The notes: generated by a model not told the origin, from the sequence alone. A stretch of DNA of 50,393 nucleotides from Frankia sp. RB7 (GCA_030403585.1 JAUEPE010000050.1:1-50393); one strand, 5' to 3'. Counted from the stretch's first letter, positions 25,982 through 35,054 are shown. Translations and numbers: made by a program.

Positions 25982-26156
25982 TGATAGGTCCTCCCCACTT
26001 GTGCCCCGGCCGTCTTGTCTGCGCCGACTTGGGCGCGTTCGGCTTGTCTCGCCGCGCAGGCATGAGGCTGCCGCACAAAACCAGCGGGCGTGCCGTCCGT
26101 CAATTGGAAGTTTGTTGTTAGTTAAGGGAAATTGCCCGGACGAGGGCAGGTCAACG

Positions 26157-27191
26157 CTAGCCGCCGGTCACGCTCATGTGCCTGCTGACGCTGGGACGGT
26201 CGTGGCGGCGGTCGATGATGAAATCGTGGCCCTTGGGCTTTAGCCCGATGGCGCGGTCGATCGCAGCCGCGAGCAGCGTATTGTCATCAGATGCACGCAG
26301 CGGCTTGCGCAGATCGGAGGCATCCTCGTGGCCGAGACAGGTGTGCAGCGTGCCCGTGCAGGTGATGCGCACCCGGTTGCAGGATTCACAGAAATTATGG
26401 GTCATCGGCGTGATGAAGCCGAGCTTGCCGCCGGTCTCGGCGACGCTGACATAGCGCGCCGGCCCGCCGGTGCTTTCGGCCAGATCCGTCAGCGTGAATT
26501 GCTGGGCGAGCCGCGCGCGCACGAGTGACAGCGGAAGATACTGGTCGATGCGGCCCGAACCGATCTCGCCCATCGGCATCACCTCGATCAAGGTCAGCCC
26601 CATGCTCTTGCCATGGGCCCAGCGCATCAAATCGGGGAGCTCGTCCTCGTTGAGGTTCTTCAGCGCCACCGCGTTGATCTTCACCGCGAGCCCTGCAGCG
26701 CGCGCCGCTTCGATGCCTTCCAGCACCTTGTCGATCTCGCCCCAGCGCGTGATCTCGCGAAACTTTTTGGGATCGAGCGTGTCGAGCGAGACGTTGATGC
26801 GGCGGACGCCGCAATCGGCGAGCTCCCGGGCATGTTTTGCGAGTTGCGTGCCGTTGGTGGTCAGCGTCAGCTCGCCCAGCGCACCGCTGGTGAGATGGCG
26901 CGACAGCGAGCGTACCAGCGACATCACATTGCGCCGGACCAGCGGCTCGCCGCCGGTGAGCCGCAGCTTCTTCACGCCCTTGGCGATGAAGGCGGAACAG
27001 AGCCGGTCGAGTTCCTCGAGCGTCAGCAAATCGGCCTTGGGCAGGAATGTCATGTCTTCCGACATGCAATAGAAGCAACGCAGGTCGCAGCGATCGGTGA
27101 CGGAGACGCGCAAGTAGGAGATGGTCCGCCCGAACGGATCGGTCATCGCGCTCGACAGCGCGGCGAGGGGGCTCGCAATAGGTCCGTTCAT
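26157..27191 (-). CDS. moaA: GTP 3',8-cyclase MoaA
   Basis: 344 residues. This radical-SAM enzyme makes the first intermediate of molybdenum cofactor from GTP in the cytosol. The N-terminal [4Fe-4S] motif CDLRCFYC uses Cys35, 39 and 42; the SAM-binding LTGGEPL follows; and the C-terminal second cluster is CESCNRVRITCTGTLHTC. The protein ends in the conserved double Gly. Length is normal. It stands alone, without other moa genes. A Mo-dependent user may be the MOSC fusion in this window, but MOSC proteins act at other steps. Confidence 0.95.
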   Translation of the reverse strand: MNGPIASPLAALSSAMTDPFGRTISYLRVSVTDRCDLRCFYCMSEDMTFLPKADLLTLEELDRLCSAFIAKGVKKLRLTGGEPLVRRNVMSLVRSLSRHLTSGALGELTLTTNGTQLAKHARELADCGVRRINVSLDTLDPKKFREITRWGEIDKVLEGIEAARAAGLAVKINAVALKNLNEDELPDLMRWAHGKSMGLTLIEVMPMGEIGSGRIDQYLPLSLVRARLAQQFTLTDLAESTGGPARYVSVAETGGKLGFITPMTHNFCESCNRVRITCTGTLHTCLGHEDASDLRKPLRASDDNTLLAAAIDRAIGLKPKGHDFIIDRRHDRPSVSRHMSVTGG

Positions 27192-27299
27192 ACCAAATGC
27201 CTTGTCACTTACGGCGACGAGCGCACCTTTGCTTCAGCGGTGCTCTGGACGCAATCTAAGCATCGCGCAGGCAGAGGACAATCGGGTGGTATACCCAGA

Positions 27300-27788
27300 T
27301 TAGCGCTTGCCCGCGTTCGGATCGGGGAACGCAGAACCGGCTGCGGGCGCTGCAGCATCGGCAGGCGCAGCGGCGGGCGCGGTTGCGGCCGGCTTTGGCT
27401 TCTTCGGCCGGTGCGGCTTCTTCTTCACCGGCTTGGGCGGCACCGCCGGCTGAAGCTCTGCGAAGACCGGGTTCGGATCGGTGGTCACCGAGGCGGGCGT
27501 GGTGAAATCGCCGGGATTCTTGATCACGTTCACCGGCACGCTGGTCGGCTGGTACTTATTGAGGGCGTAATCGACCGTGAACGGAGCCTCCGGCGCGGGA
27601 ACCGAGACCGAGCAGGGGGTCTTGCAGCCCGGGCCGAGCGAGGTCCTGGCGTCGGCCCCCGGTGGATTGGATTCGAGCCTGACCTGGACGGTCGGCGGCG
27701 CCGATTTGAACATATCCCAAGACATCGAGGAGCAGCCACCCAGGCTCGCTCCCGCTAACGCAATCGCGATGACACGACGCATGACCAT
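27300..27788 (-). CDS. PEGA-like lipoprotein
   Basis: 162 residues with a lipoprotein signal (IALAGASLGGCSSM; Cys is the lipidated residue). The middle, VQVRLESNPPGADARTSLGPG then CKTPCSVSVPAPEAPFTVDY, is PEGA-like, a small beta domain found in surface and envelope proteins, with a Cys pair that may form a disulfide. The C-terminus is a Lys/Pro/Ala-rich unstructured tail (KPVKKKPHRPKKPKP, then Ala/Pro repeats) that could interact with peptidoglycan or the outer membrane. Role unknown. The start may be ATG 27788 or the second ATG at 27782. Confidence 0.75.
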   Translation of the reverse strand: MVMRRVIAIALAGASLGGCSSMSWDMFKSAPPTVQVRLESNPPGADARTSLGPGCKTPCSVSVPAPEAPFTVDYALNKYQPTSVPVNVIKNPGDFTTPASVTTDPNPVFAELQPAVPPKPVKKKPHRPKKPKPAATAPAAAPADAAAPAAGSAFPDPNAGKR

Positions 27789-27938
27789 CCACTTCTACTG
27801 CGACGAACCGCCACATAACCCCGGCCGGACCTTAGGAGCGTCGTTTCGGGCAAGCAACCGGCGGACTGCGCATAGTTAATAGATGGTTAACGCAGAGTTC
27901 CCTGGAATAGCCCAGCTATGTCAGGGCCTTGCCTGGGC

Positions 27939-28613
27939 CTAAGCCGTCATCAGGCTGTGCGCGGCGGCCGGCAGGTCGCGCATATGATGGATCAGCCGGT
28001 CCGGCTTCAGATCGGCGATCGGCACGTCGGTGTAGCCGAAACTGACCCCGATCACAGGCACCCCGGCGCGCCGGGCCACCCCGACATCGGTTCCGGCGTC
28101 ACCGACCATGATGCTGGCTTTGACCTCGCCGCCGGCCCGCGCCACGGTCTCGCGGAAAATGGTCGGATCGGGCTTCTGGACCCCAAAAGTGTCCGCGCCG
28201 CAGATCGCGGCGAACCGCCGGCTCAGGTCGAGCTGGTCGAGGAGCCGCTTCGACAGCCATTCCAGCTTGTTGGTGCAGACCGCGAGACGATGGCCCTGGG
28301 CCGCAAACAGGTCGAGCGCGTCCAACAGCCCCTCGAAGGGCCGCGATTGGACCGCGATATGGTCGGCGTAATAGGCGATGAAATCTGCCGTCATCCGGTC
28401 CATGTCGGCAGGCGTGACGCTGCGACCCTCGGCCTCCAGGCCCCGCTCGATCAGCTTGCGGGCGCCGGCGCCGATCATGTTGCGGGCCGAGGCCATCGGC
28501 ACCGGCGGCAGGCCTTCGCGGTCGAGCACGTAATTCAGCGCGGTGATCAGGTCGGGCGCCGTATCCACAAGCGTGCCATCGAGATCGAAGACGAGGGTGT
28601 AGTGGGAGGTCAT
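27939..28613 (-). CDS. gph: phosphoglycolate phosphatase (HAD superfamily, Gph)
   Basis: 224 residues. HAD motif I is VFDLDGTLVDTAPDL (nucleophile Asp10, acid Asp12), motif II is AVCTNK, motif III is the Lys in GVQKPDPTIF, and motif IV is MVGDAGTDV. The long helical cap between motifs I and II is typical of Gph, which removes phosphate from 2-phosphoglycolate formed during DNA repair or photorespiration. ATG 28613 gives MTSHYTLVFDLDG. It is divergent from rpiA, with which it shares a 166-base promoter region; upstream in-frame codons are not conserved. Confidence 0.88.
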   Translation of the reverse strand: MTSHYTLVFDLDGTLVDTAPDLITALNYVLDREGLPPVPMASARNMIGAGARKLIERGLEAEGRSVTPADMDRMTADFIAYYADHIAVQSRPFEGLLDALDLFAAQGHRLAVCTNKLEWLSKRLLDQLDLSRRFAAICGADTFGVQKPDPTIFRETVARAGGEVKASIMVGDAGTDVGVARRAGVPVIGVSFGYTDVPIADLKPDRLIHHMRDLPAAAHSLMTA

Positions 28614-28779
28614 GGTCCAAGCGCTACCGGCCCGGCCGTACCGGCGCAAGGGGCGGGGCCATAAGATCAGCTTATAGGCCTGTTCCCAGACCCTGTTCTC
28701 CGGGGAAAAACGAGGCTACATAGGCCCGCCGCGACCGACGAGACCAGCGGCACTCCTGACTTGAGAGGCGGCCCCAAAC

Positions 28780-29493
28780 GTGAACATGGACCAGTTGAAG
28801 CGGCAGGCTGCGGCGCGCGCGCTGGAAGAGGTGCGCGACGGCATGCAGCTTGGCCTCGGCACCGGTTCGACCGCCAAGCATTTCGTCGAGCTGCTTGGCG
28901 AACGCGTCGCCGCCGGCCTCAAGGTGATCGGCGTGCCGACCTCCGAGACGACACGCGCCGATGCGGCGCGCTGTGGCGTGCCGCTGACCACGCTCGATGA
29001 GATCGACCATCTCGACATCACCGTCGACGGCGCCGACGAGATCGATCCCGAGCTCAATTTGATCAAGGGCGGTGGCGGTGCGCTGCTGCGTGAGAAGATC
29101 GTGGCGGCCGCCTCGGATCGCATGATCGTGATTGCCGACGACACCAAATGGGTGCCGACGCTCGGCCGTTTTCCGCTGCCCGTCGAGGTCATTCCGTTCG
29201 GGCTCGGCGCGACGCGTCGCGCGATCGAGAAGGCATTTGCGGAATGCGGCGTTTCCGGACAGATGACGGTCCGCAAGGCCAAAGATGGCCACGTTTTCGT
29301 CACCGATGGCGGCCACTGGATCGTCGATGCCCAGCTCGGACGTATTGTGGATCCGGCCAGCCTCGCCAGGGCGTTGAGCGCGATCCCCGGCGTGGTCGAG
29401 CATGGGTTGTTCATCGGCTTGGCCAGCTCGGCTGTTTTGGCGGGTGGCGAGGGAATTCGCGTGATTGAACGGCGAAAGCCGAAAGGAGACTAG
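28780..29493 (+). CDS. rpiA: ribose-5-phosphate isomerase A
   Basis: 237 residues. It interconverts ribose 5-phosphate and ribulose 5-phosphate in the pentose-phosphate pathway. Signature blocks are GLGTGSTAKHFVELL, GVPTSETT, DITVDGADEIDPELNLIKGGGGALLREKIVA and VTDGGHWIVDA, containing the active-site Asp and Lys. Start is GTG 28780 or ATG 28786; both precede the first helix. The ribosome site for the following DUF2059 gene overlaps the rpiA stop region, so the genes are cotranscribed. Confidence 0.95.
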   Translation: MNMDQLKRQAAARALEEVRDGMQLGLGTGSTAKHFVELLGERVAAGLKVIGVPTSETTRADAARCGVPLTTLDEIDHLDITVDGADEIDPELNLIKGGGGALLREKIVAAASDRMIVIADDTKWVPTLGRFPLPVEVIPFGLGATRRAIEKAFAECGVSGQMTVRKAKDGHVFVTDGGHWIVDAQLGRIVDPASLARALSAIPGVVEHGLFIGLASSAVLAGGEGIRVIERRKPKGD

Positions 29494-29494
29494 A

Positions 29495-30019
29495 ATGAAG
29501 AGCGTTTTGAAGATCGTACCCGCTGCGTGCCTCGCCTTCGCACTGGTGCTGGGGGCCGTGCCTGCTACCGCGCAGCAACAGGGAGCTCAGCTCCAGCCGC
29601 CCACTCCAGGGGCGATTGCGGCCGCGAAGGAGATTTTGCAGCTGAAGAATGCCAGCGCAATGTACGCCGGCGCCGTGCCCGGCATGGTGGAGAAGGTGAA
29701 GGGCACGCTGATCGGCCAGAATCTCAACTACCAGAAGGATCTCAACGAGCTCGCTCCGATCGTCACCAAGCAGCTTGCCGGCCGGGAGCAGGAGATCGGC
29801 GACGGCATGGTGGGGGTCTATGCCGGTGAGTTCACCGAGCAGGAGCTGAAGGATCTCGTCACGTTCTACAAGTCGCCGCTCGGCCAGAAGCTGCTCACCA
29901 ACGAGCCCAAGGCCATCAGCCTCAGCATGCAGGTCATGAACGCGTGGGCGCAGAACTTCTCCGAGGTTGTCGCGACCACGTTCCGCGCCGAGATGAAGAA
30001 GCGTGGCAAGGAAATCTGA
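29495..30019 (+). CDS. exported DUF2059 protein
   Basis: 174 residues with a signal peptide (…LAFALVLGAVPATAQQ). The mature part is helical: the DUF2059 core is GDGMVGVYAGEFTEQELKDLVTFYKSPLGQKLL. The family is periplasmic and of unknown function. AAAGGAGA sits before ATG 29495, one base after the rpiA stop, and gor begins 76 bases downstream, so this is the middle gene of rpiA-DUF2059-gor. Confidence 0.88.
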   Translation: MKSVLKIVPAACLAFALVLGAVPATAQQQGAQLQPPTPGAIAAAKEILQLKNASAMYAGAVPGMVEKVKGTLIGQNLNYQKDLNELAPIVTKQLAGREQEIGDGMVGVYAGEFTEQELKDLVTFYKSPLGQKLLTNEPKAISLSMQVMNAWAQNFSEVVATTFRAEMKKRGKEI

Positions 30020-30095
30020 CAGTACCTATCTGATCAGAATTTCCTGAAGCGTGGCATCGCGCTTTAGGTTGTTATGAAAGAGGTCGGAGTGGAAA

Positions 30096-31496
30096 ATGGC
30101 TGAATTCGACGTCGACCTCTTTGTCATCGGTGGCGGTTCGGGCGGCGTGCGTGCCGCCCGCATCGCGGCCGGATACGGCGCCCGCGTGATGATCGCGGAA
30201 GAGTACCGCATGGGCGGCACCTGCGTGATCCGCGGTTGCGTGCCGAAGAAGCTGTTCGTGATCGGCTCGCATTTCCGTCACGAGCTCGAGGATGCCGCCG
30301 GCTTCGGCTGGACCGTTCCGCCCGCGACCTTCGACTGGCCGACGCTGATCGCCAACAAGGACAAGGAGATCGCGCGGCTGGAGGCGGCTTACACGACCAA
30401 TGTCGAAAAGTCGGGCGCGCAGATCGTCAAGAGCCGCGCGGTGATCGAGGACAAGCATACCGTCCGCCTGCTCGCGGACGACAGGAAGATCACCGCGAAA
30501 TACATCCTCATCGCCACCGGTGGTGCGCCCAATCATGGCGCGGCGATTCACGGCATCGAGCACGTGATCTCGTCCAACGAAGCGTTTCATCTCAAGAAGC
30601 TGCCGAAGCGGATCGTGATCCAGGGCGGCGGCTACATCGCGCTGGAGTTCGCCGGCATCTTCGCCGGCTTCGGCTCCGACGTCACCGTGATCTATCGCGG
30701 CGACAACATTTTGCGCGGCTTCGACGAGGACGTCCGCGCCCACGTTCGCAGCGAGATGGAGAAGCAGGGCATCACCATTCTCACCGGCTGCACGGTGAAC
30801 AAGGTGGATCGCCATGTCGATCGCGATGGCGAGGAATTCACCACGCATCTGTCGAACGGATCGAGCCTCGCATCCGATCAGGTGATGTTCGCGATCGGCC
30901 GTCATCCGGCCGTGGCCAATCTCGGCCTGGAGAACGCCGGCGTCGCCATCAATCCGAAGAACGGCGGCATCGCGGTCGATCATTTCTCGAGGAGCTCGGT
31001 CGACAGTATCTACGCGATCGGCGACGTCACCCATCGCTTCAACCTGACGCCGGTCGCGATCCGCGAGGGCCACGCTTTCGCCGATACCGTGTTCGGCAAG
31101 CGTACCGTGCAGGTCGATCATTCCACCATCCCGACCGCGGTGTTCTCGCAGCCGGAGGTCGGCACCGTCGGCCTGACGGAAACCGAAGCGCGCGCGCAGT
31201 TCAGCCACGTCGACATCTACAAGACGACGTTTCGCCCGATCAAGGCGACGATGTCGGGCCGTGACACCCGCGTGCTGATGAAGCTCGTCGTCGACGGCGC
31301 GACCGACCGTGTGCTTGGCTGTCACATCGTCGGCGATGCCGCCGCCGAGGTCACGCAAGTCGTCGCGATTGCCGTGAAGATGAAGGCGACCAAGGCCGAT
31401 TTCGACGCGACCATCGCGCTGCATCCGACCGCGGCCGAAGAGCTGGTGACGATGCGCACCCCGACCGCCCGCCACGTGCGCCAAGCGGCGGAGTAG
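30096..31496 (+). CDS. gor: glutathione-disulfide reductase
   Basis: 466 residues, a flavoprotein that reduces GSSG with NADPH. FAD-binding GGGSGGVRAAR is at 12-22, the redox disulfide is in GGTCVIRGCVPKKL, NADPH-binding is QGGGYIALEFAGIFAGFGS, the second FAD motif is YAIGDVT, and the C-terminal dimer/active-site His-Glu is in LHPTAAEEL. Length is standard. It is third in an operon with rpiA, which helps feed the NADPH-producing pentose-phosphate route. Confidence 0.95.
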   Translation: MAEFDVDLFVIGGGSGGVRAARIAAGYGARVMIAEEYRMGGTCVIRGCVPKKLFVIGSHFRHELEDAAGFGWTVPPATFDWPTLIANKDKEIARLEAAYTTNVEKSGAQIVKSRAVIEDKHTVRLLADDRKITAKYILIATGGAPNHGAAIHGIEHVISSNEAFHLKKLPKRIVIQGGGYIALEFAGIFAGFGSDVTVIYRGDNILRGFDEDVRAHVRSEMEKQGITILTGCTVNKVDRHVDRDGEEFTTHLSNGSSLASDQVMFAIGRHPAVANLGLENAGVAINPKNGGIAVDHFSRSSVDSIYAIGDVTHRFNLTPVAIREGHAFADTVFGKRTVQVDHSTIPTAVFSQPEVGTVGLTETEARAQFSHVDIYKTTFRPIKATMSGRDTRVLMKLVVDGATDRVLGCHIVGDAAAEVTQVVAIAVKMKATKADFDATIALHPTAAEELVTMRTPTARHVRQAAE

Positions 31497-31577
31497 GGGC
31501 GGCATTCTTCGGATCTACCTTATCGCCTGGGCGTATGCTCCGCGGCCCGAGGTCAAGGGGACAAGGCAGCGATCGCG

Positions 31578-31727
31578 TCAGGACATCTCTGAAATCTTGC
31601 CCTTGCCGTGACAGGACTCGCATTTCACGGGATAGATCCTGCGGCCTGGCCGCGCCGGTTCCATGGACTTGGGAAAACCGGTTCCTTTGCACAGCGGGCA
31701 GGTATGTTCTTTGATCTTCGGGGGCAT
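31578..31727 (-). CDS. small DnaJ-type zinc-ribbon protein
   Basis: 49 residues with two CxxCxGxG repeats (CPLCKGTG and CESCHGKG), as in the zinc centre of DnaJ, separated by a basic linker. It probably binds one zinc ion. Role unknown; similar short proteins are common in rhizobia. ATG 31727 has AGGA six bases upstream. It lies downstream of the manganese catalase gene on the same strand, beyond a hairpin. Confidence 0.75.
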   Translation of the reverse strand: MPPKIKEHTCPLCKGTGFPKSMEPARPGRRIYPVKCESCHGKGKISEMS

Positions 31728-31749
31728 GCCAGGTCCTTTCGTACGTATT

Positions 31750-31770
31750 GGCGGCCCCACAGGGGCCGCC
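31750..31770. terminator. hairpin between catalase and zinc-ribbon genes
   Basis: Perfect 9-bp GC stem GGCGGCCCC / GGGGCCGCC with a 3-base loop, 30 bases after the catalase stop on the minus strand. A T-run is lacking on both sides (TTGATTGTT on the plus side), so strength is uncertain. Confidence 0.5.
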
Positions 31771-31800
31771 TTGATTGTTAGTGGTCAATGCTGACGATGG

Positions 31801-33096
31801 CTAGCCCCCGGCGGGCTCGTCTTCGATGAAGCTTTGCTCGATGGCGGAGGGCATTTTCGCCACCGACATCAACGAACGTGCGACCTGATTGAGCAACTGA
31901 TCCGCGTTCTCTTCCTCAGCCAGATTCTTGGAAAGCAGCGCGACCACACCGCTGTGACGCAATTGCTGCGCAAGGTTCCGAGCCGTCGTGTAACCCGCAA
32001 TCTCGTAATGCTCGACACGTTGAGCCGCGCCGATCAATCCAAGATCCGCGGCCGCATCGTCCTTCTTGGCGCCTTCCTTGATCACTTCGTCGCCCTCTTC
32101 GACAAGTCCCTGCATTCCCTTGCAGGGCTTGGCGCGAGGCTTCTTGCCGAGCAGCTCGAAGCACTCGTCGAGGCGTTCGATCTGCGCTTCGGTTTCGGCC
32201 AGATGAACGGTAAAAAGTTCGCCAAGCTGGTCGTAGCGGGCGGCCTCGATCATTTGAGGCAGCGCCTTCGTCAACTGCTTCTCGGCGTGCAAGAGGTCGC
32301 GCAGCTGGTCGAGCAGCAGCTCGTCAAGACCAACGAGGGGTTCCGATGGCGAACTCTCGGCAACGATCGACGGCGCCGCGCCGGCATCGCCGCTCTGGAG
32401 CGCCGGCGATTCCATGAAAACCCAGTCTTCGCCTTCGTTCCACGGACCTCGTGTGTCGATTTCGCCGTTGTCGCCGGACCCGGTCGAATCGTTGAAGAAC
32501 TGGTCCACAAGGCCGGGCGTCGGAGCGATACGGCCGATGCTGAAGGCGGGCTTGCCCATGCTTTCCAGCGCACGCGAGAACGCCTTCATGTGAGTAATTT
32601 CCCGGGTCATCAGGAACTGCAGGGCGTCCTTGGTGCCGGCGTCATCGCAGAAATTGATCAGGCGCTCATAGACGATCTTGGCCCGCGCCTCCGCGGCGAT
32701 GTTGCTGCGCAGGTCGACGTCGAGTTCGCCGGTGATCTTGAGGTAATCGGCAGTCCATGCACTGCCCTGTGAGTTGAACAGATTGACGCCGCCGCCGCCG
32801 GCGATCGCGATCAGCGGATCGGCTTCCGCCGCTTCGCGATCGAACTTCATAGGCTTCAAATGCAGCCGCGCGAGTGATCCGACGACTTCGAGATGGCTCA
32901 ATTCCTCCGTGCCGATATCCATCAGGAGATCCTTGCGGTCCGGATCTTCGCAATTGAGACCCTGGATGGAATATTGCATGGCGGCCGCAAGCTCGCCGTT
33001 GGCGCCGCCGAATTGCTCCAGCAGCATGTTGCCGAACCGCGGATCGGGCTCGTCGACCCGGACTGTGAACATGAGCTTCTTGACGTGATGATACAT
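31801..33096 (-). CDS. manganese catalase fused to DUF892 ferritin-like domain
   Basis: 431 residues in two ferritin-fold modules. Residues ~1-225 are a dimanganese catalase. The ligand pattern Glu35 (GANGELAAA), Glu65 and His68 (TEELSHLE), Glu136 (AAEARAK) and His169 (REITHMK) has the spacing of known Mn catalases, which turn H2O2 into water and oxygen. Residues ~258-420 are a DUF892/YciF-like four-helix domain (LLLDQLRDLLHAEKQLTKAL … RVEHYEIAGY … EEENADQLL), a general-stress ferritin-like family. The joining linker is Ser/Pro/Glu-rich. A clear EcfG-type promoter lies 34-58 bases upstream, marking it as a general-stress gene. It is cytosolic; no signal peptide. Confidence 0.88.
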   Translation of the reverse strand: MYHHVKKLMFTVRVDEPDPRFGNMLLEQFGGANGELAAAMQYSIQGLNCEDPDRKDLLMDIGTEELSHLEVVGSLARLHLKPMKFDREAAEADPLIAIAGGGGVNLFNSQGSAWTADYLKITGELDVDLRSNIAAEARAKIVYERLINFCDDAGTKDALQFLMTREITHMKAFSRALESMGKPAFSIGRIAPTPGLVDQFFNDSTGSGDNGEIDTRGPWNEGEDWVFMESPALQSGDAGAAPSIVAESSPSEPLVGLDELLLDQLRDLLHAEKQLTKALPQMIEAARYDQLGELFTVHLAETEAQIERLDECFELLGKKPRAKPCKGMQGLVEEGDEVIKEGAKKDDAAADLGLIGAAQRVEHYEIAGYTTARNLAQQLRHSGVVALLSKNLAEEENADQLLNQVARSLMSVAKMPSAIEQSFIEDEPAGG

Positions 33097-33129
33097 GATA
33101 ACCTCTGATTGGCAGGAGATACCGGGGCC

Positions 33130-33154
33130 AACTGGGCCCTGTGATCGGCGTTCC
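33130..33154 (-). promoter_or_regulatory. EcfG-type (general stress) promoter for the Mn catalase gene
   Basis: On the minus strand GGAAC (33154-33150) is followed after 17 bases by GTT (33132-33130). GGAAC-N16/17-(C)GTT is the known consensus of EcfG, the alphaproteobacterial stress sigma factor. Distance to the ATG at 33096 suits a 25-30 base leader. Confidence 0.7.
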
Positions 33155-33181
33155 TAATTCCGAGTCGTGCTACGTACGGAT

Positions 33182-34189
33182 TCAATGCAGCGTTTGCGCT
33201 GCGGCCTCGTCGACCGCGGCCATCAGGTCGGCTGTATCGGACTGCTGGATCATATGTCCTGCATTTGGCACGCGGCGCATCTTGCTGTGCTTGATCTCGT
33301 CGTGTAGCCGTCCGGACTGCTCGTCGATGTCGATGAGGCGATCGTCCTCACCGGCCAGGATGGTGACCGGCATGGCCAGTTCGCCGTAGGTTTTCGCAGA
33401 CAGCATTGCGGCCGGAACCATCAGCGCTGCCTCTGCGGCGCCGGCACGAAGCTGCGATGGGCGCACGGCGAGGGATTTGGGGAAGCCGTCGAATTTTCGA
33501 GGGACGGATTTCGGTCCGAACAGCTGTCGCAACATCGCCGGCCACATCAGGCGGCTGAGGAGCGGGGAAATCGTGTAACTGAGGAGATCGCCAAACCCCG
33601 GTATCGCCGGACCAGCCATCGCCATCATCGCGTCGGCGCGTGCGGTCGGGAAATAATAGCCCGAAGCCAGTATCAGGGCCTCGACCATTGCTGGGTGTCG
33701 GCTTGCCATGGCGACGGCGACCGACGCGCCCCAGGAGTGGCCGAGCACGATCGCCTTCTCGACGCCGAGATGCGCAAGGGCCTCCTTGAAGAGGTCGGCC
33801 TGGGCCGCAGGCGTCCAAACCACATTGTGGGGCCGCAGGCTGTGGCCGAAGCCCGGACGATCGAACACGATCACACGATAGTCCTTGGCGGCGAGATCGA
33901 TCAGGCCGCTGGATTCGAAATCCTGGATCATGCTGCCATTGCCATGGAACAGGACCAAAGGACGACCGGATCCTCGCTCAACATAATGCAGGCGGACACC
34001 GTCGATGTCGATGAAGTGACCCTGGGGCGGGTTATCACGCTGTGCCTTGTCGGCAAGGCGCCGATTGACGAGCGCGGCCGCGGCCATCAAGCCGGCAGTT
34101 GCGACGAGCGTGGAGGCGAACGGATATTCTGCGAAAGCACGAAGGGTCGCCGCCGCCAGCGAGGGCGACCGTTTTTTCAGGATGCGCAT
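33182..34189 (-). CDS. membrane-anchored alpha/beta hydrolase
   Basis: 335 residues. A hydrophobic helix near residues 25-45 (STLVATAGLMAAAALV) should anchor it in the membrane. The hydrolase fold has the oxyanion segment LFHGNGSM, nucleophile elbow GHSWGAS, acid GEDDRLIDI and catalytic His NAGHMIQ. The substrate is unknown (ester, lipid or epoxide). ATG 34189 is chosen because upstream in-frame sequence (to 34324) is not family-like. An EcfG-type promoter lies ~160 bases upstream, giving a long leader or meaning the true start is further upstream. Confidence 0.82.
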   Translation of the reverse strand: MRILKKRSPSLAAATLRAFAEYPFASTLVATAGLMAAAALVNRRLADKAQRDNPPQGHFIDIDGVRLHYVERGSGRPLVLFHGNGSMIQDFESSGLIDLAAKDYRVIVFDRPGFGHSLRPHNVVWTPAAQADLFKEALAHLGVEKAIVLGHSWGASVAVAMASRHPAMVEALILASGYYFPTARADAMMAMAGPAIPGFGDLLSYTISPLLSRLMWPAMLRQLFGPKSVPRKFDGFPKSLAVRPSQLRAGAAEAALMVPAAMLSAKTYGELAMPVTILAGEDDRLIDIDEQSGRLHDEIKHSKMRRVPNAGHMIQQSDTADLMAAVDEAAAQTLH

Positions 34190-34333
34190 GTGACACTTTC
34201 GCTGACTGGAGCCAGCTATTGGAGAGTAGGAAAGGGACGCTTCCCGTCCGCCCGTACGTCGTCTTTGCCGTGCCAGCAGAGTGCACGCATGGTCAAATCG
34301 CGGTTTTGAGGACGGCATGCGCATTCACGGGTC

Positions 34334-34762
34334 ATGTCGTGCAAAAGCAACGGCAGGACCAGACGTATGTTCCTAAGCCAATCAACGCGGCAAAGCAGGT
34401 CGGGTCATTGGGCGGTTCCTTCATCCAATGCATCTTTGGTGCAAGTTCGAACGTCACTGGACCGCCAGAGTGGCCCAGAACGAAAGCCAACGGTTCCCGT
34501 CATTGCCGCAACGCCTGGCAGACCTCTGTCTATCCCGCGATCAGCACGGACAGCCAATCGGGCCAGCAAGCGCAACCGCGTCCGTCAATCGAGTTCGCTG
34601 GCCGAGCGTCTAGCGGCCGATGCCATGAGCTTGCTTGAACAGGCCGCACGCCTTGAACCCGGTGCGGAGCGCGACGCGCTCTCGAAGAAAGCACACCGCA
34701 ACAAGATGGCCGCCGATATCAACACTTGCCTGACTGCTCCAGGACGCCGTCCTCCGGCATAG
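34334..34762 (+). CDS. small helical protein of a rhizobial family (start uncertain)
   Basis: The C-terminal ~65 residues (LAERLAADAMSLLEQAARLE, then PGAERDALSKKAHRNKMAADI and TAPGRRPPA) look like a family of short proteins common in Bradyrhizobium, with an amphipathic helix, PG.ERD.L and a …PG..PP end. Function unknown. The first half is Ser/Arg-rich and probably not coding, and an EcfG promoter on the other strand overlaps it; the true start may be an internal codon such as ATG 34625. There is no clear ribosome site. Confidence 0.4.
   Translation: MSCKSNGRTRRMFLSQSTRQSRSGHWAVPSSNASLVQVRTSLDRQSGPERKPTVPVIAATPGRPLSIPRSARTANRASKRNRVRQSSSLAERLAADAMSLLEQAARLEPGAERDALSKKAHRNKMAADINTCLTAPGRRPPA
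34349..34373 (-). promoter_or_regulatory. EcfG-type promoter upstream of the alpha/beta hydrolase gene
   Basis: Minus strand GGAAC (34373-34369), 17-base spacer, then GTTG with a preceding C (CGTT with N16). It matches the EcfG consensus. It overlaps the front of a weak plus-strand frame, which reduces support for that frame's start. Confidence 0.6.
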
Positions 34763-34901
34763 CCAACACGCAAATGCAAACCAGCCACTGCGCTGCCGCC
34801 AGATCCATAGGAACGAACGTTCCGGGGGCCGATTGAGAATCATCGCCTGTTCGTACAAGCGATCGGTCAATCCTATCTCTCGGAACGCAGGATCAAACGT
34901 C

Positions 34902-35054
34902 ATGAAACAAGACAAGAGCGGGCGCATCGTTGAGACGGCAGTCGAGGCACGCCAGGGCGAGCTCGGCCCCAGCATGTTGATGCTGCTGGGTGTGAGCCTG
35001 GGACTCGCCGCTCTCATCATGGCGGTCGTCGGTATGGTGTACTTCAGAGCTTGA
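34902..35054 (+). CDS. small single-span membrane protein
   Basis: 50 residues: a charged N-terminus (MKQDKSGRIVETAVEARQGE) and one membrane helix (MLMLLGVSLGLAALIMAVVG) ending in YFRA. GGA lies ten bases before ATG. I do not recognise a named family; such one-helix proteins are frequent among rhizobial stress genes, and this one sits between stress-related genes. Confidence 0.6.
   Translation: MKQDKSGRIVETAVEARQGELGPSMLMLLGVSLGLAALIMAVVGMVYFRA

Noticed and set aside
30072..31505. 477-residue minus-strand frame opposite gor
   Set aside because: Antisense to a complete glutathione reductase gene; no motif.
34810..34823. GGAACG-AA-CGTTCC dyad as an EcfG promoter for the small membrane protein gene
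   Set aside because: No CGTT-like -10 element at 16-18 bases; the dyad may still be a protein site but nothing supports it.
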